A stretch of 64,000 bases of DNA from Echinostoma caproni (GCA_900618425.1 UZAN01040859.1:1-64000); one strand, 5' to 3'; positions 1-12,820 are shown, counted from the first letter of the stretch. Program-made: numbers and translations. Notes: generated by a model from the letters alone, not told the origin.

Positions 1-2250
1 AAGTCTTTATGTGCAATCACCACAGTTTCCCACTGCAATGTTTCACGGATGAGAAAATCATTCCACCATTACTGTTGGTCTTATTTATACGATAACCGCA
101 AAAAGTTAATGTTTATTTTCTCCTCAACTTTTTGATTACATTTAACATACTGACGTGCAACACACGGTAAAAATATTTAAGCCAGTTTAGATTGTCAAAT
201 CGTGAAAACATAGTGGGGTCTAATGTTACAGAAATACGCTCCCTTGGGCCATCGCTTTTGAGATTTTTAGTGTTTTATTATGGTTTTAGGTAGGTATAAA
301 ATTATCATTTGCGACTTGATCAATACTTATTCTCACAGAATGGAAAACCAATCATATCCGTTTTACGTCTTTTTTCCACCTGATCTCTGTGATGTTTGTA
401 ACTTGCAATTTGATTAGCTCCATGTGATCGGTTGATTAATGCTTACCAACGCTGGTTCGATTATGAACTCTCATTGAACTCAACTTAACTGTTATTTTTG
501 ATGGCCTAATGCAAACTCTTTTCATTTTGAAACGTTTTGTACTCACATTATTTTTGTGCGATACATTTTACCTTCCTCAATCAGACTATGTTACATTTGA
601 CTGCTTTCAGTAAATTGATTTTCACGAATCCAACATAATTCCTGTGAATCGGCTTAATAAATCAATACTTTGATTTATTCCGAACTAACACCCCAAATAA
701 GCATCGCTTCAGCGGGGAGACTGATTTCTTGCATGGATATTTACTGTGGAATGTTTGGACGCCACGTTGCCACGTTGCTCATTCAAGCTCCACATTGATG
801 TTGAACTTAACGAAAAACCCTTAACCTTCTCTCCAAATCAAGGGAGAATAAGCTTGTTTTACCGGTATGGCGTGTAAAAACAACTTTAAAGTCTTCATAC
901 TATTTGAGCTCCAGTCTGCTGTGTTCAAGCGAGCAAAGATTACATAAAAGGGGAAAAATAAAGTGACAAACAAGCACTCATTACGTTGGGACAGGTATCC
1001 ATTCTCGCAGTATTCATTTTTTTGGTTGGCATACTCCCGTTTATCTTTGTTTGGAAATTCAAAAGATAAAATAGAGTTTTTGATCCGTATTTGCTTCAGA
1101 AGGAGCATTTTTGAGTTTTATTCTTGGAGATAATGGAGAAAGCCGTTGCAGTCCGCGAAAAAATCTGAAATACGGTCGAATCGCGACAGTTCACTACAGA
1201 TTGATACATCACCAGTTTAAGTCAACCGAAAACAGTCGGACAGTCTTCTCTGTTATGTTTACCTAACAGTTTCGTCTTAAAATTATGTGCAATATTTTAT
1301 GGAAATCGAGGGCATATATAACAAGTGGAACAATGGCGGTTTGATTGTAGGCGAAGAAAAAGTATAGGAATGAATGCAGACAGCAGAGGCATCGGTAACG
1401 CACTGTTTTCTATTGGGGGATAGTGCATTACTCCACTTTTTTGTTGGTTTCTGTTTTAACTCAAGAAAGTCCACCTTTCCTTTGTTACCGCAATCATTTG
1501 CACAGACATTATTCAATAAATCAACTGGTCCTGATCTTGAAAGTGTAGAGTATGTCACTGCTTGAGGATGCAAAAGTTCCTGGAGTCTTGTAATCATTTT
1601 TGATGGAGATCTCAAAACTATTCTTTTCGTTCTTTCAATTTACGGTCTTCTGAAACCGTTGGAGTCTCCTTGATAAAATTCTGTTTTATTTTGGGTAGAT
1701 TATTTCTTAAATCAATACTATGTACTCACCAATGGTTGATATAAAACGTCACAGTTCGAAGGACTGCAATTTCAGGACATCAGAGATTAATTCAAAGGAA
1801 AGACGCACATCTTCCTCGTCAATTATGCCGGAAAACATTTGTGAAGTTTTCATCTTCCCGTTCCTCACGACGTTAGTTTCTCATGTCTCCAACTACGTAC
1901 TTGAAGTTGTTTTGTAATAAGAATTGCTTGGTTACAGGCGTCTGTATTTAACATAATTCTCAATAACTCCATACATCGATTGGATTGCTTCAAAAGATAC
2001 ATAGGATGTTACATGAACATGAACTGCGCCCTAATCATTCAATAAAAGCCGTTACTATCCCACTTTACTACAAACACAGGGGTTCCGGTACCATGGTTAC
2101 GGCGTTGTACCACAATGGTACTATTTTTTAATTGGAAGCAAATTTGTACATAAAAGTTACATCCGAAGGCTAACAGCTAATCGTAATGAATATAAAGTAA
2201 TCACATCAATCGCTGCTGATTCTGACGATCGAAGAGTCACTACCAAAAAG
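1..2250. other. No recognisable gene or repeat
   Basis: AT-rich sequence with only short, unrelated open frames. I saw no protein motif, tRNA-like structure, long inverted repeat or copy of the repeat families found elsewhere in the window. The right part may still be eroded body of the Gypsy element that becomes recognisable near 2260, but nothing in it can be aligned by eye. Confidence 0.4.
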
Positions 2251-2258
2251 GATCCAGT

Positions 2259-3060
2259 TTGATAAATGGGATTAATTGTTTCAACATGCTTTTTTACAGG
2301 ATCCATTTGCCAAAGGAGCTTAAATCTTTGCTCATCGAGAATCCCGTTGTAAAAGGATGTAGACTGTTCGTTGATCAAGCTTTCGTGCTGCAAGCGCTGC
2401 GGTCCGCTGAGGTAAACGCGTTTTTAACTAGAGTTCCACCTTGTCTCATTCTCAAGAAAGCGATCGTTCAAGGTTACGCATATTGGCAAGCAAGGAATAA
2501 GCAGATCAAATACGTAATGAAAATTGATCACGGTTGTTCAATTACAAAAGAACCGTTGCGAAAAGTTGGAACCCGAAGAATTTCAATCTCCAGTGACTTT
2601 CTGATCTCGCAATCACATTATATTCACCTGCCCCAATCATTGTGAGTGCATTATCCAAGTGGCCCAACGGTATTCCCATCCTTTTCATAATCACATCAAC
2701 CATCAAGAGAAACCTTTATAGGTTATATTTGCTCAGTTGGAAATATCAGAAGTCTCGATCAAAGATAAATACCTATAGTGTATTTCTTCACCATAAGGGG
2801 TTCTCTGTGTGTAAAATGAAATCCGACTTGTTTGATCTCTAATGTATAACCCGCAATCGAATGGTTATCTAGAACGATTTGTCAGCACATTTCAACGTTC
2901 GTTGATCATTTCAGAGGGGAGCGAGTGAAACTATAAGTAAAGATATATGCTTTTATGCTGACGCAACCCTCGACACTCATTCCTGTTATTCCGGAGCAAA
3001 CATCTTCAGCTGGTTTCTTTCCGGTTTGACAAATAAGACTATCGGTCAATATCATGATAC
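2259..3060 (+). pseudogene. Ty3/Gypsy-type LTR retrotransposon, integrase remnant
   Basis: Broken pieces of a retroelement integrase lie in order on the plus strand. The frame at 2259-2645 ends in a block like the N-terminal zinc-binding region of Gypsy integrases, with the typical GY.YW step near 2475 and a trailing KEP. A second frame from 2642 has an ALSKWP motif matching the start of the catalytic core. A third near 2845-2910 reads NPQSNGYLERF, which contains the catalytic glutamate of the DDE triad and the segment after it. Weak similarity continues to about 3060. Frameshifts and stops separate the blocks, so this is dead. No LTR, protease or reverse transcriptase was seen nearby. BEL/Pao is a less likely alternative. 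Confidence 0.7.
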
Positions 3061-6000
3061 TGAATCCTCACGTTATTTATGGACCGCAAATAAATGCGCA
3101 TGCCAACGTCAGGGGGAGAATAATTATCGAGAGAGATCCAGTTTATCTACGTAAATTTGTTTGCTGACTGGATAGTTAGATTTCAAGAGATATTTTAAAA
3201 TTTGATGGAACACTGGTTTACAAATTCCAAGTGCTCAGGTTTAGTCTCAACCGGAGATATAGCTTATCTCACAGGTAGAAATATGGATAGTTCCCCAGGA
3301 TTTCTGCTCAAGGATGTGTCCATTGTACACCAAAACTGCAGAGCAAGTTTGGTAGATATAAGATCCATCATTGAAATAACATTATAACTATATAGTTTAC
3401 CCGCAGGACGAAGTGAAACGAAAAAATTATGCGTTCCGTTTATCTTCGTTCGGTTTCTCTGTAATCGCTCACACACCCATCACGAAGTGATCTCTTTATT
3501 AAATTAATTTTTTGACCATGGTCACTAATGATAGCGTAAAGGACATGTTACTCGTATCACTCCTCAGTTTATAATCAGTCACTGCAAATTCACCGATTGG
3601 TGTGATAATGTAGTAATTTGGTTCACGCATATGGTAGCATAAATAGCTAGCACATCAAAACAAGTATAGTTCAGTGTTTCGATGATGACTGAAATCACTT
3701 AAAAACTGCAAACAGACAATAAACGCAAACGAGCACCATCGTTTAGTTTGTTTTGCATATGCTTTAGCCTTGGTTTGAACTAAATCTTTTTAGGATGGCT
3801 TGATGTGGTGCCAATTTGACCCAAATTTGTTGAATAACATGCTTCAAGTTTGCGTTTTGTTGATGTGGTGGAACTAGTAAAACCAGTGCACTATTGACTC
3901 CAACTCTTCCGTTCCGGTTATCCTCCTTATGTGAACAGTGGATTTCATCCTACGGCAAAACTGTATCTTAAGTAATTTAAAACGGGCACTTATAATATTT
4001 AATTCTTAAGCTGTGGTAATCAGCAACCTGTGGGACACTATGAAAGAGTAGCTGTAATTCCTTGTATTAGAAAGGTTGACTGATGTTGCTTTTCATTTGT
4101 GTTGATCGGATGGAAATTGCAATCGATTCAGGCGCACATCAGGCACTTTTACAAACTGCCACTTTGCATGACAAGTAGCTACTGGACGAAGGTTCATGCA
4201 AATGATTTCTCAACCCCGAACATCCTGTCTTCTCTCTCTCGCACGCGCGCTCACTCTTGCTCCGCAGTGAGACCACTGGAGTTGTTCGTGTTTTACTAAT
4301 ACATATGCATAGCTGATGAATCCATGCCTGATTCCCATTATGCATGATCTTGACGCCAGTGCATGGTTCAGGACGGAATGACAAAGAAATATCGGGTTAA
4401 CAATTGAACTGCATGAACTAGTTCAAATACGAGCCATGAAGAGTGTCGTAGTACTAATTCCACATCAAACTTCAATTTATTTCTTGAAACAATGCATTTG
4501 TGCATCTGGAACTTGGTTCCACCTGTGGTGATTGTTTGAACTTAGTGTTTTCCTTGGTTTGCTATCTTGAGAGAAACATCACTAGCAAGGATGAATTAAC
4601 GTTCCGCCAATAAACTCATGGGCGCTTGTGGAACAAATCTTACGATACCAATGTGTAGTCATGTTATGTGATTCAAATGCTGGCAACTTTTACCTTTATT
4701 TATTTTCAAAGAAAAACTGGAAATTGTGATTTCAAAACTGAATCAATTCAACCAATAATGATCGAAGTGGGTACACGTTCTCCTTCAAGTGGGAGGAAAT
4801 GTAAAATCAACAGCCTTAGGAGGGATCACAAAAAATAGTTTACGTTCATTCACAGCATCTTTGATTTTGCTCATTGTTTGATCACAGTTTGTTTTATCAT
4901 TATTTGATGAGCAACAATTGAATGCTGAAAGATATATTCGGTAAAATAAGTCAAACTAACTTTACAAGATAGAATTCTAGATATTAATGACGGAGTTTGA
5001 ATCTACAACTCAGGGGGTGACGTTCTGGGATTATATAATGCCGCATCACTTTTGTTTCAAGAGGAACAACGTTGAAGCGAACCTATGGACTACAAGTTTT
5101 ACTATCAAATCTCATAATCTGGAAAATATATGAAATCTGGCTTTCGACCCCATCGGATGGAAATCTCACCTTGTCCCTTCTACACCACTTTCCATCTCCC
5201 TTTATCTAAAACCGCATGACACACAATCCTTTAGCCTCAATCGACAGTCGTTTAGCCACTACCCGAATTCCTATGAACTCGTCGCACAACTTTTAGTCAT
5301 ACCGCTGTCAGTGAATTACATATGTAAGTATCGAAGTATTGTAAGATTACTGAATGTTGAAAAAGATCTTTATCATACAGGTTAATGCTGCAAAGCTTGG
5401 CTAAAAAAGGAGCTGTGACAGTCGTACAGAACAAGGTGAAATCTTTTTTTAAGCAAGGGGATTACTACAATCCGTCAGGGTGAATTCCAGAAAGCATCAA
5501 TATAAGAATTAGGTTTTCGAAAACACTTGATTTTTTGAGTTTTTTGCATCAAGAGACTGTCTGGGAACTTTTGTGGAGATTTGTTCAATGTGATTAGATC
5601 AGCGAGAGTTTCAGCTAAAGTATTTTATAGTCACATTTGGAAATACTTTGTATATTGAGGAACAGGTCCGGGAGGGAACGTGGAACAAAGTACAATTATT
5701 CCGGGCATATTTCATATCCCTAGAAGCCTCAAACTGGGAGCGGGGCGAGACTCAAATGTGAAGTTCACCTGGCCTTTCTTGGAGGAGGCCAAAGCTGTTT
5801 GAACCTGGGGGTGATCATCCAATTATTATGTAAGCAGGGAATAAAAAGATTAGGTGAAATAAAGCATGAGGATATATTAGTGACCTAATAAACATTAGAA
5901 GTGGTGTTTTAAGAAGACAGCGTTTTAACACTAAGTAAAATAGTTTCAGGTCTATGGGAATAATAGTTAATCAAATTAATTAATTAATTAAAATGCTGTT

Positions 6001-9000
6001 TTCTAGTCTGTGAGTATAAAAATGATGGATAAACACTCATGATCAAGAAAAGTAAACCTCAATTGAGAAGATAGACAATAGTGTTGATTGGGGATCAACT
6101 AGAGTGAACCAAAGAGAGTAAAAAAAGGTATCGTTCGTTGACACAAAAGCATTTCAAAATCAGAGACTTGGAGACGGTGCGATAGCACTTGACTAGCCCT
6201 ATTTCACGTGCTAAGCTCCACATGCTGAACAGTTCGGTAATGCGTGTGGCTAGCTGCTAATTGTAAGCTTTTAACGGAGAGGGTCATTATAATTTGGGAT
6301 AATGAGCTTTGTTGACCTTGGATCTCCTCGTAACTAGAAAAACCTCGTACGGAAAAACAGAGTCAGTTTCACCGTTGATTGACGATCGGAGGGAGATGAA
6401 CTCAGCTAAAGCAGCAAATGAACGCTTTAACCTTGGGACAGCAGCTAATGCGTCTGCCCCAGTGCTGCCACGATGAAAACCACGCCTCAGAACAACTCTT
6501 GTTTCCTCCAAACAGTTTTGATGATGAGGCGTTTTACATTTTTCACAGTATTCTGCATTCCAGTTAGGGAAGCTGTCTATATACTGCGATAGAATCGCTT
6601 AGGTAGAGAGGGAAAAACTTTTCGGTTCGACTATAAGTAATATCCAAATGGGAGCTCATGGTCATTAGGATATACACCAAACTGATTATAGAATAAAAAG
6701 TCATCCTTATTGGTAAACGCAGAAAGAAATCGGTGCGACAAACTAAGCCCAAAGTAGTAATCTCTTTTCCCGAAGGTGAGGGAACCAGATGAGGAATATG
6801 GGCCATAATTAGTTCTGGAGTAAATCTCTTGGTGCGTACAATCCAGGATTCATTTGTGAATATGAAAACAATCGGGGTTATTTACATACAATTATTGAAG
6901 CTAAACAGTAACCTCCGTGGAAAAAGTTACAAGGCTTACCAATTTGGGAGTGGTCAAGAAAGTTTTGGAAAGACCACCAAAGCGGTCAAATGCACCACAC
7001 TACGACTACTCAAAGCAGGTGGAAAATTGTGCCACCAGAGTATCAGCAAACAGTGGTTCATCCGGAATAGGTGCATTGGTGAAATGTGAATATATGTTAA
7101 AAATACGATACTGAAACCATTGAGTAATCATGGCTTGTAACAATCAAAAGTACGTGTAGTTTTATTAGTTTAGAAGTGAAACAATGACTGGGTGTTTTAA
7201 CGCCCATTTAGGTTGACTGAGGTGAATGAATGGGGAACCAACACTGTTTAAAATCCGATCTTTCTCAAAATACACTGAGTTTGATGACATTCACTTCAAC
7301 CTGCGGATGCAGCGATTTTTCATTTGTGTGCTTTTCTTTGCACTTTTGACATCAATATGAGCGAACGAAAGGTGCTTAAGGGAAAGCAGTCCACACTCTG
7401 TTGATGAGCCTTCAGAGCGTAACCCACCAATCAGCTTGATGCTTATTGTGGTAGCGTTGATGGGTATTTCTTAGCCGTTTATAGCTATTTTTCATGGAAT
7501 AACCAGAAGGCGAATAGTAGACGTCAGAAGCAAAAATGCGTATAGATTTCAAAATTCAGTCACTCTAGGACCGTTTTGACCTTCAACACTCTATAAGTCA
7601 ACATAAACATACAACTTCGTTGCACAATAACGGTTAAGTAAAGGGATTAAAATTGGCACCACCGGATTGCAGTGCAGCTCGTTAATGTGTGACAAATTAA
7701 ATATAGGCCGCCATAAACTGATTTTTCACATGCCCAATACTTTCAGACGCGAACCATTATGATCAAGCTAATCAGCTCATTTTTCGGCTGGAAATAATTT
7801 AACTCATATGTTTTGATTTGCTTCTTTGGCATTTTGAGACTGACGTTATTTTCCCATCCTACTCAACAGAAAATTTAAAGTCATCTTCGATCAAACAAGT
7901 TTATTTTACCATATATATATATTTATACCAAATGAGCACTTTCAAACGCTGCTGCGGGTCAGCAACGCAAAACTTGTGAGAAATGTTCCACATAATCTAT
8001 TATCTGAGCTTTCTCCCACTCTGTGCCTTTTGACCCTAGTAGATGTGTGTTCCCTCCACTTACAAAGGTGTGCACGCGTTTGGGCTCACAGAGCTCAATC
8101 TAACTGACATTTCGCCACCTGCAAAAAATACTGTTCTAAACATTCTATTGAGCCCGTCTTCGATTTAGCCTTTGCTCATTTGCAGTCATGTGGTGGTTAC
8201 GTAGCTACGATCAATTGACAAAAAAACATTGAATAGATTATCATGATGGATCATTTTGATGCATTTAGGAACTCAGGAAAAAAGTGGTACTTGTACTTGT
8301 ATGCAAGCTTTCGCAAGTTGCATACAGGTGTTCGGCCAAAAAGTTCATTCGGTAAGTAGGAAACAAATTTTAAAAGTAATTTTCTGCTGACCCTACGAAT
8401 TTTTTACAGAATACTATTATAATCATCTCAGACTAGATGGCCATCGCTTCTATACACAATGACATGTATACGAAAATGAATTAATAAACTATTATCTCTG
8501 AAACGGTTTACAGAGTGCTGATCTCAGGAATAAATTATTATTCACCAGAGCTGTATAAATTGAATTATACAAACTTAACAGCAGTAGTAGCAGCAGAAAC
8601 GTGCATAATGATCTCCACTCTACGGGGAAAGTATCAAATTTACCGAGTATGCTCTATTAGCCTTGCAAGAATGATTTATTTAGATGAAACGATCGTTTCC
8701 GGAGGTTCAGTAAATCGCTCCAAAAACAAAAATGATGAGATAAATAATATTCAAATTTACCCTGAAAATTTGTGATAGAAACATTTAGTAGAAACGTCTT
8801 TGAAAACCTCTTTCGTTTTTATTAGTTATGTAAAAATTATGTAAGTTTTTCTTCAATAGAAACATATTTCATCGTCTGTTCTCATCAAGATCATCAATAT
8901 TGGGGGAAAAGCCATGCAAGAACAATGTTATTTTAAAGTACCATACACAATTCAGCATATAAATACATAAAGTAGTAACCAATTTTAAAAGAAATCAAAG

Positions 9001-10049
9001 ACAGATTCAAGCGGTTGATGCAAAATCCTAAACAGCTGTTTACAACACCAGCATCGGCAATGCGATCAACTGATGGTATAAGTGTATCATAGTCAACAAT
9101 CGGACAGCATGGCAAGATATCTCAGTTTATCTGCTCGCAATGCAGCATGATGCAGTCTCATCAGGACTGGGGTGAGATCTACAGTCCTTGATAATTTATA
9201 AAACAATTTGAAGAGATTACTCTCTACTCGTAAAAGACTGAGCTCCGATAGCTTTTTAACTCAACTAGAGGTAAATTGTTCGTTTTTCCTTGCAAAGGAT
9301 TCTGAAAATAAATGAAACAATTGTACAGTGCGATCCCAATTGATCAAAGCGATGTGAGTCGATCCATTCCAATCTTATACTCTGTGAATATCTCTTAGAT
9401 GAAAGAACGGAAGTGCCGAAACTGAATCGCGAACGAAGCGCTAATCTGAACACCATCTGGAAAATCAAAGACAAATTCTATCAACAGTGCCCGGAAATGA
9501 GTTAAACCATGATTCATGGAGATCATTTCCTGACTTAGATGTGATCTGATGATCACTGATAAGTAAATTGTGAACACTAAATACAAGAAGAAAACGAACG
9601 TGAATTTGCGTTTCTTTTTTCTACTCTGCTGCCTTTTTACAATTTACAAAACTTATTCCTAAAAATTATTGTCGAAAATGTTTTTGGAAAGAAAGTAAAT
9701 GACCATTTGCAAACATCATGTGCTTATCTGTCTCTTAGATCTCAGTATTGTATCAGTGTGTTTTGCAAACATTTCTGGCTACATGGTGAATGAGTTTCAA
9801 AAGGACAACAATGCAGTCTTTAATACAGTCCAGTGTTCGATCCGTTATTAAGGAACTGTGTTGCATTTCATTTTCGCTCTTCAAATACTGATTTGATGAA
9901 TAACAAACGATTCAAACTTTAACTGGCACACATTGCACAGGGTATAGTGCCTTTGATATAAATAAATGATTTCGGTAAACTTTTTGCAGTGAGGTTATTA
10001 TTTTAGTGGATCACGTTTTGGATCTGTTTATAACTCAGCAGCGATCTAA
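3061..10049. other. Long stretch without recognisable gene
   Basis: Only short shadow frames. Minor features are an AT run at 7911-7923 and a 9-bp stem with an 11-base loop at 8298-8326, a size expected by chance in a window this long. The minus-strand frames at 8933-9115 and 9265-9586 look somewhat peptide-like but match no family I know. This could be old transposon debris or intron or intergenic DNA of a gene whose exons lie elsewhere. Confidence 0.35.
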
Positions 10050-10262
10050 TTGAAATTCAGTGATTGATTAGATTCGGCCATCCTTCAAACTTGGCCTTCA
10101 CACACAGTCTTGAGCCCTTCTAATCAGCTATAATCTTGGAAGCCCTTGACTTCAGTTTCGCTCTTATTGAGGCTCATCACTAGCGCATACCTGCAGACCT
10201 GTCTATGCAAACCAACTCATACCAGGGCTGAGCCTCATTGCTGTTTACTGTTTGTTCAGGTG
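10050..10262 (-). repeat. Family A hammerhead SINE-like element, copy A1
   Basis: Read on the minus strand, this matches the 31883-32306 copy in order: the CACCTGAACAAACA segment, a damaged tRNA-like head, the hammerhead region, and the tail beginning GCTTCCAAG and ending near AATCACTGAA. The stretch holding the B box and anticodon arm is deleted, so the A-box part runs almost directly into the ribozyme. Copy A2 starts 36 bases away in the opposite direction, giving a head-to-head pair. Confidence 0.7.
10142..10186 (-). ncRNA. Degenerate hammerhead ribozyme in copy A1
   Basis: The minus strand reads GCGCTA, then GTGATGA (core position C3 changed to G), a stem II region GCCTC-AATAA-GAGC, then GAAAC. 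Stem III and the second stem I strand have drifted, so stem I no longer pairs. Expected to be inactive. It is recognisable only by comparison with the 32 kb copies. Confidence 0.6.
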
Positions 10263-10297
10263 CCCCCTCCATAGATGGTCAATCAGTTCAATTTACT

Positions 10298-10600
10298 ACT
10301 CACAAGTAATTGTGAGTTAAACGCGAATAGTCATTCTAATCTAGTATTTTTGTGGCCCTTTTCGTCCGTACCCTGCATGGAAGACCTGACTTGGTGAGTG
10401 GCTTTCAATTGGAGTCAACAGACATTCAACTGTCTCCCTTTGTTGCTGTCGGGTCAACAATTAACTGACTGACTATTACTGAAGATGACACAGAAGCAAA
10501 CATGAAATAACCATACGGTTCCGCCTTGGTAGGAGCTGGTTTGCACAAAGGTAACATGGAGCACCCGGTACAGAGTTATCATCGCTTGTGGGGTCATGCA
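10298..10600 (+). repeat. Family A element, copy A2 (hairpin, body, tRNA-like A box)
   Basis: Begins with a perfect 8-bp hairpin, ACTCACAA and TTGTGAGT around GTAA (10298-10317). The family body follows, recognisable by CATGGAAGACCTGACTTGG and by the GTTGCTGTCGGG segment shared with 32 kb. It reaches a tRNA-like A-box region near 10530-10555 (GAGCTGGTTTGCACAAAGG) and then fades, with no ribozyme preserved. The order hairpin, body, tRNA-like head is the same as in the 31883-32306 copy. Confidence 0.7.
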
Positions 10601-10625
10601 TAACTGGAACTCATTCATATCACCA

Positions 10626-11140
10626 CCTGCCTCATTCACTAAACCATAAATGATCGCATAGATGTAATCAGTATGTGAAAAGATGCGACGGGGTGAGCAG
10701 TGATATAATAAAGATTAGAACCTATATGATGAAGCTGAGTAGCGAAGACAGAAACAGCCGCAGGTAACAATTTGTTGCCATTGGCATTTAAATGTGTTAA
10801 TCGGCCAGGGAATGACAGAAAAAATATGATGTCTGCTAGCTAGTGAGTAGGTTTCTAATATTCAGGTGAAATACTGTTACATTTTTCAACATTGTTGCCT
10901 TTGTTAAGCATCTCGTCAAGTGTGCATTTCAATGTCAGAAATAAGTAAGCAATCGCATTTGATTCAAAGGAATCGGTTTTATTCGAGAGAAACAGCCTCA
11001 GTGGAATTTACTCATTGGGTTATTGAGGGCTTAGACTGACTCCACTCATGCAACAAATCGCGCTCACATTCACGTCTGGGTATGATGACCGACTTATCGA
11101 TCCATCTTGACGTGATTCGCATCCTTACCCGACCGACAGA
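10626..11140. other. Unassigned sequence between family A copies
   Basis: No gene or clear repeat seen. It leads into the first N gap, and the plus-strand family A tail on the far side of the gap suggests a repeat caused the gap. Confidence 0.35.
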
Positions 11141-11824
11141 NNNNNNNNNNNNNNNNNNNNNNNNNNNNNNNNNNNNNNNNNNNNNNNNNNNNNNNNNNNN
11201 NNNNNNNNNNNNNNNNNNNNNNNNNNNNNNNNNNNNNNNNNNNNNNNNNNNNNNNNNNNNNNNNNNNNNNNNNNNNNNNNNNNNNNNNNNNNNNNNNNNN
11301 NNNNNNNNNNNNNNNNNNNNNNNNNNNNNNNNNNNNNNNNNNNNNNNNNNNNNNNNNNNNNNNNNNNNNNNNNNNNNNNNNNNNNNNNNNNNNNNNNNNN
11401 NNNNNNNNNNNNNNNNNNNNNNNNNNNNNNNNNNNNNNNNNNNNNNNNNNNNNNNNNNNNNNNNNNNNNNNNNNNNNNNNNNNNNNNNNNNNNNNNNNNN
11501 NNNNNNNNNNNNNNNNNNNNNNNNNNNNNNNNNNNNNNNNNNNNNNNNNNNNNNNNNNNNNNNNNNNNNNNNNNNNNNNNNNNNNNNNNNNNNNNNNNNN
11601 NNNNNNNNNNNNNNNNNNNNNNNNNNNNNNNNNNNNNNNNNNNNNNNNNNNNNNNNNNNNNNNNNNNNNNNNNNNNNNNNNNNNNNNNNNNNNNNNNNNN
11701 NNNNNNNNNNNNNNNNNNNNNNNNNNNNNNNNNNNNNNNNNNNNNNNNNNNNNNNNNNNNNNNNNNNNNNNNNNNNNNNNNNNNNNNNNNNNNNNNNNNN
11801 NNNNNNNNNNNNNNNNNNNNNNNN
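11141..11824. other. Assembly gap (Ns)
   Basis: A run of Ns of about 684 bases. Its right edge falls inside a family A repeat copy, so the missing part probably includes the head and ribozyme of that copy. The apparent long open frame across it is only translated Ns. Confidence 0.98.
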
Positions 11825-11940
11825 GTATGATTCAGTGGAAAAGTTGAGGAATGTGCATGAAGGCGAAGTCTGAATAATGCTTAGTTATAATCAGTCAATA
11901 TCAATTACTCCACAACACTACTCACAAGTAACTGTGAGTT
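11825..11940 (+). repeat. Family A element, copy A3 (tail plus terminal hairpin)
   Basis: Directly after the gap the sequence matches the family A tail of the 32 kb plus-strand copy: a GTATG.TT.A.TGGA start, then GTGCATGAAGGCGAAGTC, and ends in CACTACTCACAAGTAACTGTGAG. The terminal hairpin keeps 7 paired bases (11920-11926 with 11933-11939). The head and ribozyme are presumably inside the N gap. Confidence 0.75.
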
Positions 11941-11969
11941 AAATGCCCATTGAAGTTTACATTGGTCAG

Positions 11970-12300
11970 GAATCTCCAAGGCTATCCGTTGCCAAAACTG
12001 TAATTATAACCAATAAATTTATTTCTTTATTAGAATCGACTAATCTTCTCCCACAGACTTTATTTTGACGCATAACTCTGACCCCTGAACTCATCTCTTG
12101 TAAAGCATCTGTCACCACTGTGCCCACGGAGTAACATCGAAAGAGCATTCAGTTTATTTGGCTGTACAGCAACGGAGAGAGAGACAGCAGTAGAGGCCGT
12201 TGTCCATCTGTTAGCTTTCACCAAATCAGGTGCGCCATACCGGTTTGAGCAGAAGGGTCAGTTGTTTCACAATTCCACTCATAAACTACTGTGAGATGAA
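11970..12300 (-). repeat. Family A element, copy A4 (body and tRNA-like head)
   Basis: On the minus strand a decayed hairpin (about 12275-12295) is followed by body sequence like the 32 kb copy (CTGATTTGGTG, CCGTTGCTGT, CAAATAAACTG). A tRNA-like A box comes next (GGGCACAGTGGTGAC, near 12115-12130), then a weak B-box region. No ribozyme could be recognised. It faces copy A3 tail-to-tail across a short spacer. Confidence 0.6.
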
Positions 12301-12784
12301 TGCATGTTTTCAAAATTGGGATTGTACAGTGCGGATCACTCTGACAGTCGAACAAATTTACTGAACCAAGAAAAGAAACATCCGCTTTTCGTTGCCAACA
12401 GGGACACGGGAGGGATTACATCAGATAGTGATACCCATTTCTTTGAGCTGGACAACTAGACCGGCATGAAACAGCTAATATGAAAACAAAACATTAAATT
12501 ATAATTAGACAAAAATGGTGCGTGGGGTTGGGGATAAGATATTTCTTTCTTTCTATTTGTAGACTGTTTCGTACTTGTGGGCATCATCACGCGTTGTTCC
12601 TCCTAACTGTGCTCAGAACAGATTCAATATTCTATACCATTAGTAGTAATACTGATCGCGCGTTTCGACTGACAAACTTTCATCCGCTTATAGCAAGTCA
12701 ACGAACATCGATATCCTGTATAATGAAAAATTTGCTGTAGTTGAACCCCTATCTTAGTGTTTCTTTAATGCATTCCTTCATCAA
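12301..12784. other. Unassigned; possible hammerhead-like trace at 12562-12590
   Basis: No gene seen. On the minus strand 12590-12562 reads GTGATGATGCCCAC then AAGTACGAAACAGTC, giving GATGA and CGAAAC core-like boxes at hammerhead spacing. However, stem II is poor and stem I does not pair, so it is not called as a ribozyme. Confidence 0.3.
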
Positions 12785-12820
12785 AATCAGCTTGACTGGT
12801 GTTCACCAGTCAAGCTGATT
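12785..12820. repeat. Perfect 17-bp inverted repeat with 2-base loop
   Basis: The arm AATCAGCTTGACTGGTG (12785-12801) is followed by TT and then its exact reverse complement (12804-12820). There is no G-rich/T-run layout of a bacterial terminator, and the organism is eukaryotic. It may be a cruciform-forming site, the tip of a small foldback element, or a local copying artefact. Confidence 0.95.

Noticed and set aside
7395..7430. TGATGAGCC followed by GAGCG, considered as another family A hammerhead
   Set aside because: No GAAA box, stem I or stem III; similarity too short.
8298..8326. 9-bp inverted repeat with 11-base loop
   Set aside because: Several such stems are expected by chance in 64 kb.
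9140..9180. CCTGATGAGACTGC on the minus strand, considered as a hammerhead
   Set aside because: No GAAA box at the right distance and no closing stems.
11082..11873. Long open reading frame
   Set aside because: It is almost entirely translated Ns of the assembly gap.
12785..12820. Hairpin considered as a bacterial rho-independent terminator
   Set aside because: No T-run follows, no gene precedes it, and the window is eukaryotic.
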